From Tragulus kanchil (Eukaryota; Chordata; Mammalia; Artiodactyla; Tragulidae), in contig JAIOJX010000025.1 in the NCBI GenBank assembly GCA_022376925.1, forward strand, positions 183,395,801 to 183,459,800: a DNA stretch of 64,000 bases, given 5' to 3'. A program made the position numbers and the translations under genes. Of this stretch, positions 10,115 through 19,950 are shown in pieces. Below the pieces are notes generated by a model. It saw nothing but the letters and a program-made list of their open reading frames with translations. It was not told where the DNA came from and ran no database searches. Numbering within the stretch: the first letter of the stretch is position 1; each line of letters starts with the position of its first letter.

Positions 10115-12305
10115 CCAGTGGTTTCATGACTCACCGTTTTCTTAGTTTCAGCAGGAAAACCAATGCCTGGCATTCACCGAACATATTTTCCAGAGCTGCC
10201 TCCCAGCTCCCAGGCCGTGTGCGAGGAGAGCTGGACTGGCGTGGCAGTGATAACATGATAACATGGGCAGCAATGCCGTTTGCCCGGCACTCACCAGGCA
10301 CCCAGCAAGTGCTTCCTCATTCATTACTCAGAGCAGCCCCTATGAGGAAGGTACCAGTATCATCCTAGCTTTACAGCGAAAAAAAAAAAAATCACTCACA
10401 CCTCAGAGATGTTAAGCAACTGACCTATGAGTGACAGACACCAGTGAGAAATCAATTCACTTGAGTCCAGAACCGGCAATCCTAGCGCCTAACTCTAGTG
10501 ACCCCCCAGGAAAAAGGTGTCCCCAGCGCCAACATTCTCTTGTCAAGTCAGAGCAGGAGATGTGCAGAAGGGAAGGAAGCCTGCTGAGAGCTGCTAGAAG
10601 TTGGGAGATGCTATCTAAACCAACAGGGAGGCCAGCAGCAGGTGCCCCAGGCTCACCCCCCGTCAGGCAAGAGTTAACAGAATGGCCACTCTGCCCCTGT
10701 TCACTTGTGTAATTAAGATACTGTGTTCCAGTTTCTTTTCTCAATGATACTACCGTGAAGGGGCACAAGACTTTTCTGCTCCTTCTTCAAAACAGCAAAT
10801 CTGTTTAGGCAGCAGCTACAGAACAAAGACAGATAGATAGATACACATGAGCGAAAAGGAGCCAAACTACAGGCGATGAAGGTGGGGCTTGGCATCAGCC
10901 CTTCAACAGGCTGAGTCTCTCTAATTAAACACCCTGCCTCTGGCAGGATTAGGAAAATAAGAAAAGACAGAGAAACAATAGTGAGTTTCATTCTCTGCAG
11001 AAACAAGGGAAGAATGTTTCCTTCAAGGAAAAAAAAAAAAAACAACCCTGCTACCTCCTTTCTTTCCTTCATCCCTCCCTCTCTTCTTTCTTCTTCCAAA
11101 TCATCATTAAAAATTCTGATTTGTCACCAAGGGGGCTATGATTCTGAAGTGAAAGTGTTAGGCACTTAGTCGTGTCCGTGGACTATGGCCCCCGCGGCTT
11201 CTCCAGGAGCCAGTTTCATGCCCGTTTTCAGTTCAGGAAAACCAATGCCTGGCATTCACCGAACATATTTTCCAGAGCTGCCTCCCAGCTCCCAGGCCGT
11301 GCGAGGAGAGCTGGACTGGCGTGGCAGTGATAACATGATAACATGGGCAGCAATGCCGTTTGCCCGGCACTCACCAGGCACCCAGCAAGTGCTTCCTCAT
11401 TCATTACTCAGAGCAGCCCCTATGAGGAAGGTACCAGTATCATCCTAGCTTTACAGCGAAAAAAAAAAAAATCACTCACACCTCAGAGATGTTAAGCAAC
11501 TGACCTATGAGTGACAGACACCAGTGAGAAATCAATTCACTTGAGTCCAGAACCGGCAATCCTAGCGCCTAACTCTAGTGACCCCCCAGGAAAAAGGTGT
11601 CCCCAGCGCCAACATTCTCTTGTCAAGTCAGAGCAGGAGATGTGCAGAAGGGAAGGAAGCCTGCTGAGAGCTGCTAGAAGTTGGGAGATGCTATCTAAAC
11701 CAACAGGGAGGCCAGCAGCAGGTGCCCCAGGCTCACCCCCCGTCAGGCAAGAGTTAACAGAATGGCCACTCTGCCCCTGTTCACTTGTGTAATTAAGATA
11801 CTGTGTTCCAGTTTCTTTTCTCAATGATACTACCGGGAAGGGTCACAAGACTTTTCTGCTCCTTATTCAAAACAGAAAATCTGTTTAGGCAGCAGCTACA
11901 GAACAAAGACAGATAGATAGATACACATGAGCGAAAAGGAGCCAAACTACAGGCGATGAAGGTGGGGCTTGGCATCAGCCCTTCAACAGGCTGAGTCTCT
12001 CTAATTAAACACCCTGCCTCTGGCAGGATTAGGAAAATAAGAAAAGACAGAGAAACAATAGTGAGTTTCATTCTCTGCAGAAACAAGGGAAGAATGTTTC
12101 CTTCAAGGAAAAAAAAAAAAAACAACCCTGCTACCTCCTTTCTTTCCTTCATCCCTCCCTCTCTTCTTTCTTCTTCCAAATCATCATTAAAAATTCTGAT
12201 TTGTCACCAAGGGGGCTATGATTCTGAAGTGAAAGTGTTAGGCACTTAGTCGTGTCCGTGGACTATGGCCCCCGAAGCTCCTCCGTGCGTGGGCTTCTCC
12301 AGGAG
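10115..12305. repeat. Doublet 3: 1.08-kb tandem copies 10115-11209 and 11210-12305
   Basis: CAGGAAAACCAATGCCTGGC occurs at 10152 and 11234, with spacing settling to 1,080. The second copy opens with a deletion-ridden version of 10115-10160 (missing GG, ACTCA, TTAGTTT and other short runs). The first copy ends with a deletion-ridden version of 12271-12305. Both inner edges are degraded while the outer edges are intact. Confidence 0.97.
10195..10430 (-). mobile_element. MIR-like SINE (copy at 11277-11510)
   Basis: CACTCACCAGGCACCCAGCA, CAGAGCAGCCCCTATGAGGA and GGTACCAGTATCATCCTAGC follow the reversed MIR order. A run of A interrupts at 10380-10391. It is an old copy, repeated by doublet 3. Confidence 0.6.
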
Positions 12306-12422
12306 AAACAGTGGAGTAGGCTGCTCTGCTCTTCTCCAAGGGATCTGCCCAGCCCAGGGACTGAACCCAGGTCTCCTGCATCGCAGGCGGATTCTTTACT
12401 GTCTGAGTCACTGCGCCGGCAT
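12226..12422 (-). mobile_element. Bov-tA SINE
   Basis: It starts AAGTGAAAGTGTTAGGCACT and shows GGGCTTCTCCAGGAGAAACA, TGAACCCAGGTCTCCTGCAT and CGCAGGCGGATTCTTTACTG, a reversed full element. The first copy of doublet 3 holds only its damaged start (11146-11209). Confidence 0.9.
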
Positions 12423-12789
12423 TCCGAAGGAGAATGGTAATTACCACGACTTTCCTTTTCAGGGAAAAAGGCATGAATCTTTCACACTTAATATCTTTGA
12501 TTAAAATCTGTAAGTACCATATTTTATTTGACATGCTCTGCCTTTAATACCAGTCCAACTTCTTCTAGTCCAAACATCGCTGTGTGTATAGTCCACCAAG
12601 AGACTATGTTGAAAACACTTGTGGATACTTAATAACTGTAATTGGTAATGTGGTACATGAATATCAGAAGTAGGAGAAGACCAGAGTCAAGGTTATTCCT
12701 GCAGCCCTGCCTGCTGGATTTGGGAAATGTTGTTGTGGGTCACCTTTAGAATAGGTAGCAACAAGAAATCTTAGGTCTTCTCAAAACCT

Positions 12790-12905
12790 ATGCTCGGATG
12801 CTCAGTTGCGTCTTATTTTTTTTTGATCTCATGGACAGTAGTCCGCCAGACTTCTCTCTCCATGGCATTTTCCAGGTAAGAATACTGGAGTAGACTGTCA
12901 TTTCA
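12790..12905 (-). mobile_element. BOV-A type SINE fragment (copy at 13933-14048)
   Basis: Reversed Bov-A text: GATGCTCAGTTGCGTCTTAT, GACAGTAGTCCGCCAGACTT, CATGGCATTTTCCAGGTAAG and GAATACTGGAGTAGACTGTC. The tRNA-related part is missing. Confidence 0.82.
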
Positions 12906-13000
12906 AAACTTAAGGTCTTCTCAGAGCTTTCTTGTCGCACATCCCCTCTGTTTAAGAATAATTTGGGGTAGCTCTGAAATTTGTTGCAGTAGATTTTTTT

Positions 13001-13239
13001 TTTTGGCCACTTCTATTGATGTTTCATTCATTTATCTTTGTTCTTTGGCCTGTGTGGGCCTCCCATCGCAGCGACCTCTCTCGCTGCAGAGCACCTGTGC
13101 TCCAGAGCTCTGGCTGGGTAGTTGGACCCACCGTTCTAACAGCTCCACGGCACGTGGGATCCTCCCAGGCCAGGGATCGAACTGGTGCCCCTTGCACTGC
13201 AAGGCGGTGTCCTTACCCACTGGACCACCAGGGAAGCTC
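13001..13239 (-). mobile_element. Unusual CHR-derived SINE subfamily, short form, with target-site duplication
   Basis: Reversed text runs GGCCACTTCTATTGATGTTT, GGCCTGTGTGGGCCTCCCAT, GAGCTCTGGCTGGGTAGTTG, GGATCGAACTGGTGCCCCTT and ends ACCACCAGGGAAGC. A perfect 19-base duplication TGTTGCAGTAGATTTTTTT lies at 12982-13000 and 13240-13258, so the ends are known. This copy lacks the C-rich 3' block of longer members. Doublet 4 repeats it at 14144-14382. Confidence 0.9.
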
Positions 13240-13402
13240 TGTTGCAGTAGATTTTTTTAGTCATCAGATTTTTTGCAGCGGGCTTGGGTTCTTTACACTG
13301 CTGCATGGTCTAGTTCTCTTTGCTGTTGCTATAACAAGTGAGTCCTGGCATGAGCTAATTGCTATATTGGAGCATCTGGCCATAGCTGGACACACTTCTG
13401 GT

Positions 13403-13475
13403 TGCCACAAGTGGTGAAGGGTGACTGGAATCTAGAAGCCAGTGATGCTGCCAAAGTATAGGGCATAGGACATCC
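13403..13475 (+). mobile_element. Possible MER20-like hAT fragment (copy at 14546-14618)
   Basis: GGTTGCCACAAGTGGTGAAG followed by GGAATCTAGAAGCCAGTGAT and GCTGCCAAAGTATAGGGCAT resembles the centre of the hAT-Charlie element MER20. Both ends are missing and the match is from memory. Confidence 0.45.
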
Positions 13476-14627
13476 TCCTTCTCCAGGCTTCCCAGGGGGC
13501 TCAGTGCGTAAAGACTCCACTTGCAATGCAGGAGATACAGGCAGATGTGAGTTCAATCCCTGGGTAGAGAATATCCCTGGAGGAGTCAACCCACTCCAGT
13601 ATTCTTGCAAAATGGCAAGGGGGAGATCACAAAAGGACAAATGATACAAGCAAAAAAAATTTTTTTTTATTTGACATGCTCTGCCTTTAATACCAGTCCA
13701 ACTTCTTCTAGTCCAAACATCGCTGTGTGTATAGTCCACCAAGAGACTATGTTGAAAACACTTGTGGATACTTAATAACTGTAATTGGTAATGTGGTACA
13801 TGAATATCAGAAGTAGGAGAAGACCAGAGTCAAGGTTATTCCTGCAGCCCTGCCTGCTGGATTTGGGAAATGTTGTTGTGGGTCACCTTTAGAATAGGTA
13901 GCAACAAGAAATCTTAGGTCTTCTCAAAACCTATGCTCGGATGCTCAGTTGCGTCTTATTTTTTTTTGATCTCATGGACAGTAGTCCGCCAGACTTCTCT
14001 CTCCATGGCATTTTCCAGGTAAGAATACTGGAGTAGACTGTCATTTCAAAACTTAAGGTCTTCTCAGAGCTTTCTTGTCGCACATCCCCTCTGTTTAAGA
14101 ATAATTTGGGGTAGCTCTGAAATTTGTTGCAGTAGATTTTTTTTTTTGGCCACTTCTATTGATGTTTCATTCATTTATCTTTGTTCTTTGGCCTGTGTGG
14201 GCCTCCCATCGCAGCGACCTCTCTCGCTGCAGAGCACCTGTGCTCCAGAGCTCTGGCTGGGTAGTTGGACCCACCGTTCTAACAGCTCCACGGCACGTGG
14301 GATCCTCCCAGGCCAGGGATCGAACTGGTGCCCCTTGCACTGCAAGGCGGTGTCCTTACCCACTGGACCACCAGGGAAGCTCTGTTGCAGTAGATTTTTT
14401 TAGTCATCAGATTTTTTGCAGCGGGCTTGGGTTCTTTACACTGCTGCATGGTCTAGTTCTCTTTGCTGTTGCTATAACAAGTGAGTCCTGGCATGAGCTA
14501 ATTGCTATATTGGAGCATCTGGCCATAGCTGGACACACTTCTGGTTGCCACAAGTGGTGAAGGGTGACTGGAATCTAGAAGCCAGTGATGCTGCCAAAGT
14601 ATAGGGCATAGGACATCCTCCTTCTCC

Positions 14628-14845
14628 AGGCTTCCCAGGGGGCTCAGTGCGTAAAGACTCCACTTGCAATGCAGGAGATACAGGCAGATGTGAGTTCAAT
14701 CCCTGGGTAGAGAATATCCCCTGGAGGGGAGTCAACCCACTCCAGTATTCTTGCTTGGAGAATCCCATGGACAGAGGAGCCGGGTGGGCTACAGTCCAGA
14801 GGGTCACAAAGAGTTGGACATGATTGAAGTGACTGACCATACAAG
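14628..14845 (+). mobile_element. Bov-tA SINE (damaged first copy at 13485-13651)
   Basis: GGCTTCCCAGGGGGCTCAGT head, GAGTTCAATCCCTGGGTAGA, CCACTCCAGTATTCTTGC, CCATGGACAGAGGAGC and GTCACAAAGAGTTGGACATG make a full unit. The first doublet copy carries the same unit with its 3' third shredded at the junction. Confidence 0.92.
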
Positions 14846-14846
14846 C

Positions 14847-15504
14847 ATATCTTCTTCTTCACCTCAAAATATAAAACTATCCATCTCAGAAAGCCCATAG
14901 TGCTGAGGCTGAGCAATAGAGTTACCCCAACAAGAGGTTCCTGTTGAAAAGGAGGGGAACCATGAATATCAAAATGAGAATATCTCTTCCTCTTCTCCAC
15001 ACCCCACCTCCTAGGAGAGGCCCATTACATTCCGTGGGACCTCTCTGCCCAGAGCACAGAAAGAGAGAGAGCACACTGGAGCATTAGCGCAAAGAAAAGA
15101 TCAATAACAATAATAACCATAACCACCTTCTTTTGTATATTACTTTACTGTTTACAGAGCACCTGCCCATACGTTAATTGTGGGTGCACTGGGGAGGAAG
15201 CTGGAAAGATTTCCCTATGAATATTTCCCATTTTATGCGTTTTCAGAATTACCAGTTTAAAACAAATTAGAAATAGATTAAACAAAGTACCTTTGGTCAA
15301 ACAGGAAAGCAATTACATGATAGGAAATTGTAATAATCCATCACAGGCCTGTGTGTCCGAATCCCTTGCTGGCTGCACTGTTGGCTGGCATCTGCTGCTG
15401 ATACCCGGCTACGGAGGCTGCCCCTCATTTTTGAAACAGTAAAGATGAGAACCAGCACCATCAGGAGGCGATGGGGGAGGGCACCCAGGTGTGTTCCCAG
15501 CGAC
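14847..15504. other. Mostly unassigned, possible MIR trace near 15120-15260
   Basis: Text around 15140-15250 (TGTTTACAGAGCACCTGCCC, ATTTCCCATTTTATGCG) is reminiscent of a reversed MIR but is too diverged for a firm call. The remainder shows nothing recognisable. Confidence 0.35.
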
Positions 15505-15985
15505 AAGTTGTTGCCGTTCAGCTGCTCAGTGATGTCCTGCTCTTTCCAACCCTGTGGGCTGCAGCCCACCAGGCGTCCCTGTCCTTCACTATCTCTGGGC
15601 AGGGGGCTATGCTCAAACTCTTGCCCCTGAGGTTGATGATGCCATCCAACAGTCTCATACTCTGTCGCACCCTTCTCCCGCCCTCAGTCTTTCCCACCAT
15701 TAGGGTCTTTTCCACTGAGTCGGCTCTTCACATCAGGTGGTCAAAGAATTGGAGTTTCAGCATCAGTCCTTGAAATGAATATTCAGAGTGGATTTCCTTT
15801 AGGACTGACTTGGTGGATCTCTTGCAGTCCAAGGGAGTCCAACTCTCCAGAGTTTTCTCCAATACCACACTTCGAAAGCAGCAGTTCTCGTCACTCAGCC
15901 TTCTTTATGGTCCAACTCTCACCTTCGTACATGACTACTGGACAAACCATAGCTTTGATGACAGGAACCTTTGTCAGTAAAACAC
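15505..15985 (-). mobile_element. BovB LINE (RTE) fragment
   Basis: Forward text is reversed BovB: TTGCCGTTCAGCTGCTCAGT, CACTGAGTCGGCTCTTCACA, GGTGGTCAAAGAATTGGAGT, TTCAGCATCAGTCCTTGAAA, CAGCCTTCTTTATGGTCCAA and TACATGACTACTGGA. The reading frame is not intact. The element is a 5'-truncated relic. Confidence 0.92.
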
Positions 15986-16164
15986 TAAGTTAGAAGCACC
16001 TGTCTTTTGTTGTGTTCCCATGTAATGGGCTGAACTGGGACTTGGCTTACATTTTATTCTTACATAATATATTACACAAGCCAAAATGTTCATTTGGGAT
16101 TTTCTACACAATCCTATTAAAAATCTGAGCAAATTGTCTGGCCAATCCAATAATTTCATTTCTG

Positions 16165-16290
16165 GGCCATACTTTTGCAAGCAGGGAAACTGAGAAGTTG
16201 AGCAATTGCCTCACACAAGTAAACAATATAGGCATACAAGTAGGAACAACTTGTGAGCCAGGATTTGAACCTCCATCAGTGTGCCACACC
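16165..16290 (-). mobile_element. MIR-like SINE
   Basis: GGGAAACTGAGAAGTTGAGC, ATTGCCTCACACAAGTAAAC and GTGAGCCAGGATTTGAACCT follow the reversed MIR core and flank. Confidence 0.65.
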
Positions 16291-16359
16291 ATCCCCCTGC
16301 CTGCTCCCAACCCCACCATGCCCTCATCATCTGTGATAAAGAATTACATCACTTGAGAA

Positions 16360-16462
16360 TGACATCACTGGAGTGGGTTGCCATTTCCTTCTCCAGGGGA
16401 TCTTCCCAACCCAGAAACAGAACCTCTGTCTCTTGCATTAGCAGGCTGATTCTTTACCTCTA
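16360..16462 (-). mobile_element. Bov-tA SINE, tRNA-proximal part
   Basis: CACTGGAGTGGGTTGCCATT, CTTCTCCAGGGGATCTTCCC and GCAGGCTGATTCTTTACCTC are reversed Bov-tA blocks. The terminal head is interrupted: the next SINE has inserted right at the 16,461-16,480 target site. Confidence 0.85.
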
Positions 16463-16479
16463 GGCATCACCTTAATTTT

Positions 16480-16808
16480 TGTTTTAAACGTTTATTTTAT
16501 TTATTTATCTTTTGGGGGGTGGGGTGGGGAGGCTGGGGGAGCAGGCAGGCCACTTCTATTGGTCTTTCATTTCTCTATTTTCATCCGTCTTTGTTTTTTG
16601 GCCCGTGTGGGCCTCCCATCGTGGTGGCCTCTGTCATCACAGAGCACCGGCTCTGGGCACATGCGCCCCAGAGCTCTGGCTTGGTAATTGGACACGACAG
16701 TCCAGCAGCTCCACAGCACATGGGATCTTCCCAGGCCAGGGATCGAACTGGCGCCCCTTGCACTACAAGGCAGTGTCCTTACCCACTGGACCACCAGGGG
16801 AAGCCCCA
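16480..16808 (-). mobile_element. Unusual CHR-derived SINE subfamily, long form, with target-site duplication
   Basis: The reversed unit has an A/T tail (TTTATTTTATTTATTTATC), a G-rich block (C-rich on its own strand) at about 16512-16547, CCACTTCTATTGGTCTTTCA, GCCCGTGTGGGCCTCCCATC, CCCAGAGCTCTGGCTTGGTA and the head ending ACCACCAGGGGAAGCCCC. TAGGCATCACCTTAATTTT at 16461-16479 recurs at 16809-16827 with one mismatch. The insertion is therefore about 329 bp and defines the long form of the family. Confidence 0.93.
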
Positions 16809-16827
16809 TAGGTATCACCTTAATTTT

Positions 16828-17140
16828 ATGCAATTTTATCACATGCATACTTTTTCAGTTTTGTGGTATGGTAAGTACTCTGTGTAACTTCAATAAAAGT
16901 GCAATAGTGCAAAACAATGAGGAGGCACATTTCTAAGGTAGAGGGCATAGTTCCAGTGACTCACTGGCGATGTGCTCTGTGCCAGGCACTTTCCTAAAAT
17001 AAAAAAATATATTAGACAAGAAGAGAAACAAAAGAACTAGCTCCTGCTGTCCTGGTGCTTGTGGTCTTGACGGAAAGGCAGGCATGTAGATAATTACAGA
17101 ACCAGCAAGTGCAAAATGAAAGAAACCTTTCAATTATGCT
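16828..17140. other. Unassigned non-coding DNA
   Basis: No repeat or gene recognised. The sequence is AT-rich. Confidence 0.4.
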
Positions 17141-17354
17141 GGACCCCTGAACAACATGGGGGTTGGGTACCCCGACCCCTCATGCAGCTGAAAATTCACA
17201 TATAACTTTACAGTCAGCCTTCTGTCTAAGTAGTTCGGCATCAGTGGGTTCAGCCAACCAGGACAATGTCGTAGTGCTATGTGTATTTACTGAATAAAAT
17301 CCATGTATAAGTGGACCCATGCAGTCCAATCCGTGCTGTTCAACGGTCAACTGT
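17141..17354. mobile_element. Tigger-like (TcMar) non-autonomous DNA transposon
   Basis: It opens CCCCTGAACAACATGGGGGT and closes GCTGTTCAACGGTCAACTG, which pair as imperfect terminal inverted repeats. Inside, GCTGAAAATTCACATATAAC and ATAAGTGGACCCATGCAGTC are characteristic of the small Tigger-derived elements. The copy is about 214 bp, without coding capacity. Confidence 0.8.
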
Positions 17355-17858
17355 CACTGCAAAAATAATCAAGATGAATAAAAGTATAAATCTTGGTAAT
17401 CATTATTAATATGTTGGCCCTGAGCCCAAAGTCATTTAAACCCTTCACATTCTACACGTCTTTATATATTGATAGTGCACATGCAACATATGTTGAGCAT
17501 TTAAAAACGTGAGCTCTAATGATCTATCAGAATGGTCTCTGTGTGTCTTTACCCATTGCAACAATTTAATTCAATATGTTAAAACATAAAAATAAATCAA
17601 TGCCAAACTTGACTTATTTATACATAGATTTCACCATTTCTTTTTGGTAAGATTATTTAGGACTCCATCAAATACATGGACCTCCCTCTGCTTGATTAAG
17701 CAAAGGTGTTTGTCAGATGAGGAGGGACTATTTGGCATATTGACAGGTGCTCATTAAGCTTTTATAAATGATAGGAAGAACAGTGTACTTCATACCCACG
17801 TGAAAACCTCTGTTGGGAGAAGTCAGTGTCTGTTTATAACTGAGTAGCGTCAGGTCTT
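17355..17858. other. Unassigned AT-rich DNA
   Basis: No gene or confidently named repeat is seen in this AT-rich stretch. Confidence 0.4.
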
Positions 17859-18047
17859 GGGGCTTCCCAGGTGGCACTAGTGGTACAGAACCTGCCTGCC
17901 CGTGCAGGAGAAAGAAGAGATGTCTGGCTCAGGAATGTCCCCTGGAGAAGGGAATGGCAACCCACTCCAGGATTCTTGCTCGGAGAATCTCATGAACCGA
18001 GGAGTCTGGCAGGCTACAGTCCACAGGGTTGCAAAGAGTCAGACTGA
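17859..18047 (+). mobile_element. Bov-tA SINE
   Basis: GGGGCTTCCCAGGTGGCACT head, CCCCTGGAGAAGGGAATGGC, CCACTCCAGGATTCTTGCTC and GGTTGCAAAGAGTCAGACTG are present in order. The internal promoter-like part is degenerate (TGTCTGGCTCAGGAATG). Confidence 0.92.
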
Positions 18048-18296
18048 AAAGTATTTTGTCTCTTTCTCTATTATGTCCCTCTATCCCAAGAGAGTGGGCA
18101 GTGAGCTGAAATGGTTTTATCTGGAAAGGACCCCAAATACAGGAAGGTAAAGTCCCCAGGCCAGGATCAGATGCTCACATAACCGAGGCTAGATCAGACT
18201 CCCTGCATTGTACCAGGTGCCATGGCAGGCACGTGGGGACTTCACAGAAGAAGCTCTGTTAACCAGTGAGCATCATTCACCTCCTATGACATATAC

Positions 18297-18420
18297 AGGC
18301 TTCCCAGTGGGTGCAGCAGTAAAGAGTTCACCTGCCGATGCAGGATACACCAGAGACTTGGGCTTGATCCCTGGGTCAGGAAGATCCCCTGGAGAAGGAA
18401 ATGGCAGCCCACTCCAGTAT
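18297..18420 (+). mobile_element. Bov-tA SINE, 5' part
   Basis: It runs from GGCTTCCCAGTGGGTGCAGC to GGCAGCCCACTCCAGTA and then changes abruptly into BovB sequence at about 18421. The 3' half of the SINE is missing. Confidence 0.85.
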
Positions 18421-19137
18421 GATGACGCTGTTAAAGTGCTGCACTCTATGCCAGTAAATTTGGAAAAATCACCAGTGGCCACAGGAATGGAAAAGGTCAG
18501 TTTTCACTTCAATTTCAAAGAAGGGCAATGCCGAAGAATGTTCAAACTACTGCACAAATGTACACATTTCACATGCTAGCAAGGTAATTCTCAAAATCTT
18601 TCAAGTTAGGCTTCAACAATACCTGAACTGAGAATTTCCAGATGTGCAAGCTGTATTTGGAAAAGGCAGAGGAGCCAGAGATCAAATTGTGAACATCTGT
18701 TAGATCACAGAGAAAGCTAAAGAATTCCAGAAAAAACATTTACTCCTGCTTCATTGACTACACTAAAGACTTTGACTCTATGGATCACAATAAACTGTGG
18801 ACAATTCTTCAAGAGATGGGAATACTAGACCTTATTACCTGACTCTGGAGAAACTTGTATGCAGGACAAGAAGCAACAGTGAGAACCAGACATGGAACAA
18901 TGGACTAATTCTAAATTGGGATAGGAGTACGTCAAGGTCATATATTATTTAGTGTCTATGCAGAGTGCATCATGCAAAATGCTGGGCTGGACGAAACACA
19001 AGCTGGAACCAAGATTGCTGGAAGAAAAACAATAACCTCAGGTATGTAGATGGCGCCACCCTCATGTCAGAAAGCAAAGAGGAACAGAGCTTCTTGATGA
19101 AAGTGAAAGAGGACAGTGAAAAAACTGAACATTCAAA
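18421..19137 (+). mobile_element. BovB LINE fragment, reverse-transcriptase region
   Basis: The text follows BovB through the reverse-transcriptase part: AAGGGCAATGCCGAAGAATG, AAATTGTGAACATCTGTTAG, GACTTTGACTCTATGGATCA, CACAATAAACTGTGGA and the active-site region at about 19040-19057. The YADD-type motif is decayed there to Tyr-Val-Asp-Gly. Several in-frame stops make it inactive. A CHR SINE interrupts it and it resumes at about 19476. Confidence 0.93.
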
Positions 19138-19148
19138 AAACTAAAATT

Positions 19149-19475
19149 GGGCTTCCTTGGTGAATCAGTGGTGAAGAGTTCGTCTGCCAGTGCAGGATCC
19201 CTGATCCAGGAAGATCCCACATGCTGTGGAGCAACTAAGCCCATGAGGCACAACAATAGAGCCTGTGCTCTAGAGCCTTGGAGCCGCAACTATTGAGCCC
19301 ACGTGCCTAGAGTCCGAGTTCCACAACAAGTTACTGCAACAAGCTACCACAACAAGAAGCCTGCTCACCTCAACTAGAGAGTAGCCCCCACTCCCTGCAA
19401 CTAGAGAAGAGTCTGTGGAAGCAGTGAAAACCCAGGAGGGACAAAAATAAATAAACAAATAATTTTTTTTTAAAG
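19149..19475 (+). mobile_element. CHR-type SINE nested in BovB
   Basis: GGGCTTCCTTGGTGAATCAG head, GCAACTAAGCCCATGAGGCA, AGAGTAGCCCCCACTCCCTG and an A-rich AAATAAATAAACAAATAA tail form a complete element. AAACTAAAATT at 19138-19148 and AAACTAAGATT at 19476-19486 are an 11-base target-site duplication with one mismatch. BovB text continues on the far side, proving later insertion. Confidence 0.93.
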
Positions 19476-19735
19476 AAACTAAGATTATAGTATCTAATCC
19501 CAACATTTCATGGCAAATAGATGGGGAAACGGGAGAAACAGTGAGAAACTTTATTTTCTTGGGCTCCAAAATCACTGTGGATGGTGACTGCAGCCATGAA
19601 ATGAAGACACTTGCTCCTCGGAAGGAAAGCTATGACAAACCTAGACAGTATGTACAAAGGACCTGGGAGGTCTACAGTCCATGGAGTCACAAAGAATCAG
19701 TCATGACTGACCACACATGCATGTGCCCCTACACA
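19476..19735 (+). mobile_element. BovB LINE fragment, continuation and 3' end
   Basis: After the nested SINE the BovB text resumes with GATTATAGTATCTAATCCCA, GGGCTCCAAAATCACTGTGG and GACTGCAGCCATGAAATGAA. It then jumps over an internal deletion near 19650 to the 3' end GTCTACAGTCCATGGAGTCA. Confidence 0.88.
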
Positions 19736-19832
19736 CATGACAGATAAGGTACTCTGCTAACATCCAGAGACACAAAGAGCCCCAAGGAATCATGGGTAGT
19801 TTTGAGAAGTACACAGTCTAAATAGTAAGCTA

Positions 19833-19950
19833 GGGACTTCCCTGGTGGTCAGTGATTAAGACTTCACCTTCTAATACAGGGGAAGCTGGTTCAATCCATG
19901 GTGGGGGAGATAAGATCCCAAATGCCTCAGTCAAAAAAAAAAAAAAAACC
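19833..19950 (+). mobile_element. Short CHR-type SINE
   Basis: It begins GGGACTTCCCTGGTGGTCAG, contains GGTTCAATCCATGGTGGGGG and AAGATCCCAAATGCCTCAGT, and ends in a run of 16 A. This is the short type of CHR SINE. Confidence 0.85.

Larger units (their letters stand above)
12522..14846. repeat. Doublet 4: 1.14-kb tandem copies 12522-13651 and 13665-14846
   Basis: TTTTATTTGACATGCTCTGC occurs at 12522 and 13665, spacing 1,143. The end of the first copy (13570-13651) is a version of 14713-14846 with many short deletions: it loses a C, then GG, then most of the SINE 3' region, yet still ends on the matching ATACAAGCA. That shows a poor consensus end rather than a clean biological breakpoint. Confidence 0.97.

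Noticed and set aside
13403..13475. A firm MER20 annotation
   Set aside because: Only about 70 diverged bases match and neither terminus is present, so it is listed with low confidence only.
18421..19147. A functional reverse transcriptase
   Set aside because: The region is a BovB relic with in-frame stops and a decayed YADD-type motif, interrupted by a SINE.
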